Shown: positions 1 to 5,533 of the stretch, one piece after another | Layout: each line of letters starts with the position of its first letter | How positions within the stretch are numbered: the stretch's first letter is position 1 | NCBI RefSeq assembly: GCF_028206995.1 | Contig: NZ_JAQLFL010000017.1 | Coordinates: forward strand, 1-32,635 | Direction of reading: 5' to 3' | Source: Collinsella aerofaciens | Lineage (GTDB): Bacteria > Actinomycetota > Coriobacteriia > Coriobacteriales > Coriobacteriaceae | Length of the DNA: 32,635 nt | Program-made: the position numbers and the translations under genes | Notes under the pieces: model-generated | The model's database searches: none | Told to the model about the DNA's origin: nothing | The model's input: the letters and a program-made list of their open reading frames with translations, nothing else

Positions 1-443
1 CCCGTGTACACCTCGGTCACCCTGCGGTAGTTGAACATGTCTCCGACTTTTGGCAGCCCCTTCCGCTTGTAGAACATGAGGCTGTGGTCGTCTTCCGAGT
101 AAACGGCGAACGCGGTTCCGTGTACGGGGTCCACGATATCTGCATCGGTCAGCGACCCATTGCCGCCGCCGGTGCCGCCGGTTTCCCAGCTCCCCTTGTC
201 GATCCCGTTGCCGAGCGTCCCAGCCACGAGGTTGAACTGGTTTCGGATCGCGCTCGAGACCCACGGCCCCGCGATCAGGACCACCAGGACGATGATCGCG
301 ATGATCAGGACGTACTCGACTGTCGACTGCCCTTTCAGGCGGCGGGTAAATCTAGGAGATACCCCCCCCCGAAAGGAATTTCCGCTGCGTGCATGTGCGG
401 CTCCCTTCGGATTGGATTGGCTGATGCTGCAGAGGATAGACAT
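1..443 (-). CDS. Flp-type prepilin fused to a BspA-like surface module (3' end cut by window edge)
   Basis: Read on the minus strand from ATG 441-443, the frame stays open to the window edge (147 residues, C-terminus missing). A basic leader of about 39 residues ends in RRLKG. It is followed by QSTVEYVLIIAIIVLVVLIA, which matches class III/Flp prepilins: processing after Gly, a Glu five residues into the mature part, and a hydrophobic helix. After a Gly-rich linker comes AFAVYSEDDHSLMFYKR ... GDMFNYRRVTEVYT, which resembles the opening of BspA-type surface proteins of Coriobacteriia. The product is probably a membrane-anchored or pilus-linked surface protein. The leader is crossed by nine G bases, and the current count keeps the frame open. 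A GAGG stands only 2 bases before the ATG, so the start is less certain than the frame. It sits on the mobile element beside the integrase. Confidence 0.72.
   Translation of the reverse strand, partial: MSILCSISQSNPKGAAHARSGNSFRGGVSPRFTRRLKGQSTVEYVLIIAIIVLVVLIAGPWVSSAIRNQFNLVAGTLGNGIDKGSWETGGTGGGNGSLTDADIVDPVHGTAFAVYSEDDHSLMFYKRKGLPKVGDMFNYRRVTEVYT
362..370. repeat. Homopolymer C9 (G9 on the coding strand) in the prepilin leader
   Basis: Nine consecutive C on the plus strand read as nine G in the minus-strand prepilin gene, between the start codon and the membrane helix. With nine G the frame from ATG 441-443 runs CGG GGG GGG GTA and stays open. One G more or less would break it. Runs of this length in surface genes are typical slipped-strand mispairing sites. 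Confidence 0.8.
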
Positions 444-466
444 GACCTCGCCAGCTAGCCAGACAA

Positions 467-479
467 TGCCGCAGCGGCA
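467..479. promoter_or_regulatory. 13-bp palindrome in the prepilin 5' leader
   Basis: TGCCGC-A-GCGGCA is a perfect palindrome 24 bp upstream of the prepilin start codon. In the transcript it could form only a very tight hairpin, so a protein-binding site is as likely. Its function is unknown. Confidence 0.3.
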
Positions 480-508
480 TATGGGTAGGCCGAATCCCAG
501 CCACTGAA

Positions 509-564
509 CTATATGGCTACATGCTCATTCAGCTACATCGCTACAGAACTACATACCTACCATC
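509..564. repeat. Degenerate 8-bp tandem repeat upstream of the prepilin gene
   Basis: Seven consecutive octamers read CTATATGG, CTACATGC, TCATTCAG, CTACATCG, CTACAGAA, CTACATAC and CTACCATC. Five share CTAC and one is diverged. The block lies 65-120 bp upstream of the prepilin start and overlaps the area where its promoter should be (a TATAGT on the minus strand lies at 508-513). Confidence 0.65.
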
Positions 565-587
565 CAGCAGGTATCCAGCAAGACAAA

Positions 588-609
588 GGGGTGCCTGAGA
601 TGGCACCCC
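588..609 (-). terminator. Hairpin between integrase and prepilin gene
   Basis: GGGGTGCC and GGCACCCC (8 bp) enclose a 6-nt loop. Read on the minus strand it is followed by TTTGTCTTG, so it could end the integrase transcript before the prepilin gene. The T run is short. Confidence 0.5.
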
Positions 610-767
610 GCAGTATAGCTGCCTGTTATTATCCTTTTATCTTTATTGCTCTTTCGGCGATTCGCCCTTCGGCGGCAATTACTGATTTCAAGTCATAATG
701 GCGGGCGTTCCTCCTATTCAGAAAGCGAAGGCTGTAATGGATACCGCCGCCGTCAGCGGCCATTCTA

Positions 768-2255
768 TCAAAGCACCGTCGCCTCGGTCGGAATTGCGCC
801 CAGTACTGCCGCATACTCTGTGGGATAGAGCCGGCTGATCGTCTTCACGTCGCGGATGACGATATTGCGGTCGTCCGGTTCGGTGATGCCGTACCCGAAT
901 GCCTGGAGCGTCTCGACGGCCTCCTGGATACGCTGCTGGAACATGGGGCCGGGGTCAACCCTGAGGCCGAGGTAGCCACGCCACAGGCAGGGCGAAACGC
1001 GCAGCATGTTGTGGATCTTGGAAATCGGCTCGATGTCCGCGTAGACGTTGAGCGTCACCATGGCGTCCTTGTGTCCCAAAATCGACTGCAGCGCCTTGAT
1101 GTCCCCGCCTTGGCGGATCCACTGCGTCGCAAAGGTATGGCGAAGGCCGTGGAAGGTGATCAGCTCGTCGTTCGTGCCCATGAGCGCATTGGTTTCCGAA
1201 AACGTCTTGAAAGCCCTGCGGATATAGCTGGTTGTCGCGAAGGTCGCGCCTGGCTCCGAGAGGATGTAGCAGTCCCCGATCTCGACCGAGCCGGTAAGCC
1301 CGCGCAGGCGCATCTTCCCGAGGTCGAGGTCGTATATCCCCTTCAGGAAGGGGAGAAGGCCCACCGGGTCGATGGGGATCGACCTCAAATCATGGGTCTT
1401 GGTGTCCTTGATGAACGACCCCATCCCCTTCGCGTACGCCACCGAGTGCCTGACCGTGATAAGCCCCGACTCAAAGTCGATGTCGCACCACCGCAGGCCG
1501 CAGACCTCGCCGATGCGCATCCCCGTATGCAGCGCGAGCACGACCGCCCGCTTGAACCGCGAATCGGGCATCATGGAGCAGATGGAGTTGAGCTTGGGCA
1601 CGAGGTCGGACCTGAGCGCGTTGCGCGGCTTGCCGAGGATGCGCGGTGCCAGGGCCCCATCGAACGGGTTTTTCCCGATCGTGTCGTTGCTTCTCTTGAT
1701 AAGCACTGTATAGAGGCGCTTTCCCAGCTTGAAGGCCTTGTTGAGCGTATCTGGAGCTGTGCCCAGGGCAATCCTCCGCGCGGACCACGCGTTGATGTCG
1801 TCGGTCGTCACCTCGTTCACGGGGATCATTCCTAGCTCGTCGCGCTCGATATGCAGGGCGCTGAAATGGTAGTCGTCGCGCGTGGTCGGGGTTATCCGGT
1901 TCATCTGCAGGCAGAAGTCGATGAACTTCTCGAGCGCGTCCCCCAGCCGGAGAAGTGCGTAATCGTCCGCCTCGAGTTTCGCCCGCCGTTCCTCGACCGC
2001 TACCCTCAACTTCTCGATCTCGGCGAGCTCCGCCTCGATCTCGCACCTGAAATCCGCGAGCGCGTCGAGGGCGGCCTTCTTGCCGCGGGTGCCCTCGGCA
2101 AAGCACGCGATGCCCGTGTTCCTCGTCCTCTGCGTGCGCTCACCAGACCCCTCGTCGACGAGGGTGACGATGGCCTGCCATTTCCCCTTGTTCTTCCTGA
2201 CGGAGCCGTTTCCACATATGCGTAAGCTCTTATTGTCGTCTTTTTCGCTCGTCAT
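768..2255 (-). CDS. int: Tyrosine site-specific recombinase (integrase)
   Basis: A 495-residue tyrosine recombinase that would insert and excise the element by recombining short identical att sequences. The catalytic set is visible: Arg247 in HTGMRIGEVCGLRW, the HGLRH box (His369, Arg372), His395 in LGHKD and the nucleophile Tyr405 in NVYAD. The N-terminal part has a basic AP2-like arm-binding segment and a helical region (about 65-100), then the SAM-like core-binding domain (about 100-200). ATG 2253-2255 is chosen because GGGGAG lies 4 bases upstream; an earlier TTG at 2265-2267 is less likely. About 90 residues follow the catalytic tyrosine, longer than usual. It lies next to the tRNA-Pro attachment site, as expected for this family. 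Confidence 0.93.
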   Translation of the reverse strand: MTSEKDDNKSLRICGNGSVRKNKGKWQAIVTLVDEGSGERTQRTRNTGIACFAEGTRGKKAALDALADFRCEIEAELAEIEKLRVAVEERRAKLEADDYALLRLGDALEKFIDFCLQMNRITPTTRDDYHFSALHIERDELGMIPVNEVTTDDINAWSARRIALGTAPDTLNKAFKLGKRLYTVLIKRSNDTIGKNPFDGALAPRILGKPRNALRSDLVPKLNSICSMMPDSRFKRAVVLALHTGMRIGEVCGLRWCDIDFESGLITVRHSVAYAKGMGSFIKDTKTHDLRSIPIDPVGLLPFLKGIYDLDLGKMRLRGLTGSVEIGDCYILSEPGATFATTSYIRRAFKTFSETNALMGTNDELITFHGLRHTFATQWIRQGGDIKALQSILGHKDAMVTLNVYADIEPISKIHNMLRVSPCLWRGYLGLRVDPGPMFQQRIQEAVETLQAFGYGITEPDDRNIVIRDVKTISRLYPTEYAAVLGAIPTEATVL

Positions 2256-2314
2256 GATTCTCCCCAAAACACTTTTTGATTCCAGATGGGCAATTCTGCC
2301 TGCGAAAACCCAAA

Positions 2315-2360
2315 AGCCGTTGATTCTGGGCGCTCCGGAGTCACCAGAGAATCAACGGCT
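2315..2360 (-). terminator. 13-bp inverted repeat between integrase and attachment site
   Basis: AGCCGTTGATTCT (2315-2327) and AGAATCAACGGCT (2348-2360) form a perfect 13-bp stem with a 20-nt loop. On the minus strand it is followed by TTTTGGGTTTT. It may stop transcription coming from the chromosome before it reaches the integrase, or act as a regulatory hairpin in the integrase leader. Confidence 0.5.
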
Positions 2361-2402
2361 GCACCATGAGTTCGTAAGCAAAATAATAACGAAATGTAGA
2401 AA

Positions 2403-2450
2403 CCTGCGCTTACCTGCGTTAATTTACATATGCGGAAACTGCTTACATCC
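2403..2450. other. Possible integrase arm-binding repeats
   Basis: Between integrase and the tRNA fragment, similar words recur: GAAACCTGCGCTTAC, CTTACCTGCG, GGAAACTGCTTAC and CTTACATCCG. Short direct repeats here are where arm-type binding sites are expected in an attP-derived end. The assignment rests on position and loose similarity only. Confidence 0.3.
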
Positions 2451-2471
2451 GCTATTTGCGCGTGTTATAAT
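2443..2471 (+). promoter_or_regulatory. Strong promoter reading into the tRNA fragment
   Basis: TTACAT (2443-2448), a 17-bp spacer and TATAAT (2466-2471) with an extended TGT just before it make a near-consensus sigma-70 promoter. The transcript would begin near 2478, run through the tRNA-Pro fragment and stop at the terminator at 2560-2588, giving an RNA of about 110 nt. The promoter lies on the element side of the attachment site. Confidence 0.6.
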
Positions 2472-2504
2472 AAAAAAGACACAGGTAGAGCCTAAATTAG
2501 GGGT

Positions 2505-2549
2505 CTGGGGGTCAAGGGGTCGCTGGTTCGAATCCAGTCGTCCCGACCA
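2505..2549 (+). pseudogene. tRNA-Pro(GGG) 3' half: attachment site
   Basis: The segment contains a tRNA anticodon loop CTGGGGG (anticodon GGG), the 3' side of its stem TCAAG, a variable loop, the T arm GCTGG-TTCGAAT-CCAGT, the 3' acceptor strand CGTCCCG, discriminator A and CCA. The matching 5' acceptor CGGGACG, the D arm and the 5' side of the anticodon stem are absent upstream. It is therefore a fragment, not a working tRNA. This is the copy left at the distal side when an element integrates into a tRNA-Pro gene, so the crossover lies within these 45 bp. Confidence 0.85.
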
Positions 2550-2559
2550 GAAGTTTGCA

Positions 2560-2588
2560 GGTCAGGCACCTAGTGCCTGACCTTTTTT
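2560..2588 (+). terminator. Rho-independent terminator of the original tRNA-Pro gene
   Basis: GGTCAGGCAC and GTGCCTGACC (10 bp) with a CTA loop are followed by six T. It stands 10 bp after the tRNA CCA end, so it is the native tRNA-Pro terminator that stayed on the chromosomal side after integration. Confidence 0.9.
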
Positions 2589-2657
2589 GTTTTAATCACC
2601 ATGATTATTTTGCTTAAAGCAACAACGTTCCCGCTCGATGTAATCACCGAATCAAAA

Positions 2658-2716
2658 CGTGTACATCAGCCACCAAAATCGACATTTTTCGACATGTTTG
2701 GAGGCTGATGTACACG
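2658..2716. repeat. Large two-part palindrome upstream of the phosphatidyltransferase gene
   Basis: Outer arms CGTGTACATCAGCC (2658-2671) and GGCTGATGTACACG (2703-2716) pair perfectly over 14 bp. After one A/A mismatch, CCAAA pairs with TTTGG. The centre holds a direct repeat CGACAT-TTTT-CGACAT. It may be an operator, a hairpin in a leader RNA, or a copy of an interspersed palindromic repeat. It starts 70 bp after the tRNA terminator and is 126 bp from the next start codon. Confidence 0.75.
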
Positions 2717-2800
2717 AATGCGAAATCCCCGCCGCCTAAAAGCGCCCTCCACATGTCTGGACTCTCTATGGCTGCGCTGGATAGACATCGCCGGAACGGG

Positions 2801-2806
2801 TATAGT
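2801..2806 (+). promoter_or_regulatory. Candidate -10 box for the phosphatidyltransferase gene
   Basis: TATAGT lies 36 bp before the GTG start at 2843. I see no convincing -35 box at the usual distance, so this is tentative. Confidence 0.35.
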
Positions 2807-2842
2807 ATCGAAAGTTTTGTCGTTAACCAGCGGGGGAGTCCT

Positions 2843-3547
2843 GTGGGCATCAAAAAGAAGATCAAAAAGGAGCTTATCGGCACTTCCGATTACCCGTCGA
2901 ATAAGATCTTTACGATCTCCAATTTCATCACCTTTACGCGCCTGATCCTCACCCTGGTATTTCTGTACCTGTTTGTGACGGATAACAATCGCGTCATCGC
3001 CATCGCAATCTACGCCGTTGCCGCCTCCACCGACTGGATGGACGGTCAGATCGCCCGCATGACTAAGACGGTCTCGTGGCTCGGCAAGGTCATGGATCCC
3101 ATTTGCGACCGTGCACTGCTGTTTACCGGCGTGTTGGGCCTGGTAGTCCGCGGCGAGCTTCCCATCTGGGTCTGCGTGCTCATTATTGACCGCGACATCT
3201 ATCTGGGCATCGGCACACTTATCGTTCGCCATTACCACCCTCGTCCCATTGACGTCGTCTTCCCCGGAAAGATTGCGACAGCGCTGCTCATGACCGGCTT
3301 CTCGCTCATGCTGCTCGGGTTCCCCGTTATTGACGGCCTGCATCTTTTACCTTCAACCCTCACGGCCTTCCCGGGCCTCAACGGAAGCTCGGTGCCCCTC
3401 GGCATCTTCTTTGTGTACGGCGGCGTGATCTTCTCCATGCTCACGGCTGTCATCTACTCCATTAAGGGCGGAGCGGCCATTAAACAGGCTCTCGCGCATC
3501 CCGAGGACGAGGACATCGACTTTCTGAACCCTGAAATCGAAGACTGA
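2843..3547 (+). CDS. CDP-alcohol phosphatidyltransferase family protein
   Basis: A 234-residue membrane enzyme that would transfer a phosphatidyl group from CDP-diacylglycerol to an alcohol in phospholipid synthesis. The family motif is complete: Asp64, Asp67-Gly68, Ala71-Arg72, Gly81, Asp85 and Asp89 (DWMDGQIAR ... GKVMDPICDR). Hydrophobic segments flank it through the rest of the protein. GTG 2843-2845 is chosen because GGGGGAG stands 5 bases upstream and the N-terminus then begins with a short basic helix. An upstream ATG at 2708 would put the coding region inside the large palindrome and is unlikely. A second family member, closer to PgsA, is at 23829-24467, so this copy may use a different alcohol such as inositol phosphate or a second glycerol phosphate. 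The substrate cannot be read from the sequence. Confidence 0.88.
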   Translation: MGIKKKIKKELIGTSDYPSNKIFTISNFITFTRLILTLVFLYLFVTDNNRVIAIAIYAVAASTDWMDGQIARMTKTVSWLGKVMDPICDRALLFTGVLGLVVRGELPIWVCVLIIDRDIYLGIGTLIVRHYHPRPIDVVFPGKIATALLMTGFSLMLLGFPVIDGLHLLPSTLTAFPGLNGSSVPLGIFFVYGGVIFSMLTAVIYSIKGGAAIKQALAHPEDEDIDFLNPEIED

Positions 3548-3613
3548 TTCGTTGGGGTATGATTACGTACGGTTCATTATTTGCGGCACGTCCGCGATAA
3601 GTTAGGGGTTGTC

Positions 3614-4048
3614 ATGGACAACATGGTTAACAATATGCCTCAGAATGATAAGACTGCTGACGCTACCTGCGTATTCCGCGTGCCTTCAAGCGACGTCACC
3701 GTTCCCGACCTCATGGCCAACGTGCGCATCACCGCCCCCGTTCTGTCCATCGTCAAGGGTCCGCAGACGGGTGCCGCTTTTGAGCTCGAGGACGACGTGA
3801 CCACCATCGGCCGCGATCCCGCGAACGGCATCTTCCTCAACGACATGACTGTTTCGCGCAGCCACGCGCGCATTATTCGCGAGGGCCTCGGCGCTCGCAT
3901 CGAGGACTTGGGATCGCTCAATGGCACCTGGGTCGACGGTGCCATCGTCAATGCAGCCCCGCTGCACGACGGTTCTTCCGTTCAGATCGGTACGTTTACG
4001 CTCATCTACCACGAGAGCACGCCGGAGCGCATCGAAACCGGTGAGTAG
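3614..4048 (+). CDS. FHA domain protein, GarA/OdhI-like
   Basis: A 144-residue phosphothreonine-binding protein. The FHA domain covers about residues 42-135 and has the conserved Arg67 (TIGRDP), Ser81 and His84 (SRSHA) and Asn103 (SLNGTW). The N-terminal tail has ATCVFR with Thr18, which lines up with the TSVFR motif whose threonine is phosphorylated in GarA/OdhI of mycobacteria and corynebacteria. In those organisms the unphosphorylated form inhibits 2-oxoglutarate dehydrogenase, and phosphorylation makes the FHA domain bind its own tail. The same role here is an inference. ATG 3614 follows AGGGG by 6 bases; a TTG at 3581 has no such site. The next gene is an FtsR-type regulator only 3 bp away, the same pairing as odhI-ftsR in Corynebacterium. 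Confidence 0.88.
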   Translation: MDNMVNNMPQNDKTADATCVFRVPSSDVTVPDLMANVRITAPVLSIVKGPQTGAAFELEDDVTTIGRDPANGIFLNDMTVSRSHARIIREGLGARIEDLGSLNGTWVDGAIVNAAPLHDGSSVQIGTFTLIYHESTPERIETGE

Positions 4049-4051
4049 GGC

Positions 4052-4930
4052 ATGGCCGAACGCAACTATCTGAGTATCGGCCAAGTCGTCAACCTACTTC
4101 GAGGCGCATACCCCGATCTTTCGAACTCAAAAATAAGATTTCTAGAGGATGAGGGGCTCATTACCCCTCATCGTACGCCTAAGGGATACCGTCAGTACTC
4201 CAAGGAGGACGTTGATCGCCTGGAGGTCATTCTGCACTTGCAGAAGACTCGCTACATGCCGCTCAACGTGATTAAGCAGCGCTTGGAAAACGCCACGGAC
4301 CTGTCAACGCTCGCCTACGAGGTGGGCTTGCTGTCCGATGTTCCACTCAAGACGGAGCCCAAGGAGACTAAGCAAAAGCTGCATCCCATCGAGACCATTC
4401 CCGATATGCTGGGCGTCGAGATTTCGTTTATCCGCTCGCTCGCCGAGAACGACCTCATTCGCATCATCAAGAGTCCGCAGAATCGTGAGCTCGTCGATGG
4501 TCGCGATTTTCCGATCATCCGTTACTGCTCCGAGCTGTCACGCTTCCATATCGAGCCGCGCAACCTGCGTCAGTACGTGTCTTCCGCCAACCGCGAGTCC
4601 TCGATGTTTGAGCAGGTGCTCGTGAGCATGCTCGGCATGGACACCTCCGATGACGAGCGCGACGCCAAGCTCGAGCGTGCGTTTAAGAAGCTTCACGACC
4701 TGACGGAGGGCGTGCACACCGCGCTGCTCAAGAACCGCGTTTTTGAGTCGCTCAACGCCGTGGTCGAAGACGCCGACATCGATGCACTCGATGAGGAAAT
4801 CACTCGCTCCGAGTCCACCAAGGCCAAAAACGAAGAGACAGTCGCGCCGGCTTCACACGAGGATTCTCTCGTAAAGCCGCTCAAGGTCGTCGCCCCTTCG
4901 CAATCCGGCACCGTCACCGCGGGCAAGTAA
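4052..4930 (+). CDS. ftsR: MerR-family regulator, FtsR-like
   Basis: A 292-residue DNA-binding protein. The N-terminal MerR-type winged helix is clear: YLSIGQVVNLL, then SNSKIRFLEDEGLI, then RTPKGYRQYSKEDVDRLEVIL (about residues 5-75). Unlike small MerR proteins it has a long C-terminal part with no recognisable ligand domain, ending in a low-complexity tail. FtsR of Corynebacterium, encoded next to the FHA protein OdhI, activates ftsZ expression. The same neighbour and domain layout here support that assignment, but the target genes are not visible in the window. It is probably co-transcribed with the FHA gene (3-bp gap). Confidence 0.82.
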   Translation: MAERNYLSIGQVVNLLRGAYPDLSNSKIRFLEDEGLITPHRTPKGYRQYSKEDVDRLEVILHLQKTRYMPLNVIKQRLENATDLSTLAYEVGLLSDVPLKTEPKETKQKLHPIETIPDMLGVEISFIRSLAENDLIRIIKSPQNRELVDGRDFPIIRYCSELSRFHIEPRNLRQYVSSANRESSMFEQVLVSMLGMDTSDDERDAKLERAFKKLHDLTEGVHTALLKNRVFESLNAVVEDADIDALDEEITRSESTKAKNEETVAPASHEDSLVKPLKVVAPSQSGTVTAGK

Positions 4931-4970
4931 CAGCTGCCGCTTATCCGGCAACCCATTGAAAGGTCATGCA

Positions 4971-5501
4971 ATGTACGACTTCGAATCTCAAATCGTCGAC
5001 ATCCCCGACTATCCCGAGCCCGGAGTCATCTTTAAAGACATCACGCCGCTCTTCGGCAATCCCGAGGCGCTCAAAGCCATGACCGATGCCCTCGCCGAGC
5101 ACTTTGCCGGCATGGGAATCACCAAGGTCGTAGGTCCCGAGGCTCGCGGCTTTATGGTGGGCGTTCCCGTGGCCGTCGCTCTGGGCGCCGGCTTTGTTCC
5201 CGCACGTAAACCGGGCAAGCTGCCGCGCGAGACCGTAAGCCAGAGCTACGAGCTCGAGTACGGCACCGATTCAATTGAGATCCATGCCGACGCTATCAGC
5301 TCTAAAGATACCGTGTTGATTCTGGACGACTTGGTCGCGACGGGCGGAATCGTCGAGGCAACAGGTAAACTGGTGCGAGATATGGGCGCAAAGCTTGTGG
5401 GCTACGGGTGTATCCTTGAGCTTGCGTTTCTCAACCCGCGCGAGAAGCTCACGTCGACTGACGACGATGTTGAGCTCTTTAGCCTGGTGACGGTGGACTA
5501 G
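4971..5501 (+). CDS. apt: Adenine phosphoribosyltransferase
   Basis: A 176-residue cytosolic enzyme that converts adenine and PRPP to AMP and pyrophosphate in purine salvage. Typical features are PGVIFKDITPLF near the N-terminus, PEARGFMVGVPVA, RKPGKLPRET and the PRPP-binding loop VLILDDLVATGG (about residues 117-128). ATG 4971 is preceded by GAAAGG at 7 bases. Length matches the family (170-180). It lies 40 bp after ftsR and 32 bp before the NlpC/P60 gene, all on the plus strand. Confidence 0.95.
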   Translation: MYDFESQIVDIPDYPEPGVIFKDITPLFGNPEALKAMTDALAEHFAGMGITKVVGPEARGFMVGVPVAVALGAGFVPARKPGKLPRETVSQSYELEYGTDSIEIHADAISSKDTVLILDDLVATGGIVEATGKLVRDMGAKLVGYGCILELAFLNPREKLTSTDDDVELFSLVTVD

Positions 5502-5533
5502 CCGTTACCCTTAGTTACTGGAAAGGAAGCTAC

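Larger units (their letters stand above)
1..2549. mobile_element. Right end of an integrated element at a tRNA-Pro gene
   Basis: The stretch from the left edge to 2549 is best read as the right end of an integrated genetic element. It contains a tyrosine recombinase (768-2255) and ends in a 45-bp copy of the 3' half of a tRNA-Pro gene (2505-2549). Integration into tRNA 3' ends is the usual behaviour of this recombinase family. The other end, which should carry the intact tRNA-Pro, lies outside the window. The only cargo visible is the prepilin-like gene at the left edge. The right boundary is well supported. Whether this is a prophage, an integrative conjugative element or a small island cannot be decided from what is visible. 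Confidence 0.7.

Noticed and set aside
362..370. Frameshifted, broken prepilin gene
   Set aside because: With nine G the frame is open from ATG 441-443 to the window edge, so no break is present in this sequence.
629..828. Short open frames on both strands between the prepilin and integrase genes
   Set aside because: Around 60 residues, no ribosome site, overlapping each other and the integrase end.
1011..1835. 274-residue plus-strand open frame
   Set aside because: Antisense to the integrase, whose catalytic motifs are clear; the composition is that of a shadow frame.
2473..2549. Complete tRNA-Pro gene
   Set aside because: The 5' acceptor strand, D arm and 5' anticodon stem do not match; only the 3' half is tRNA.
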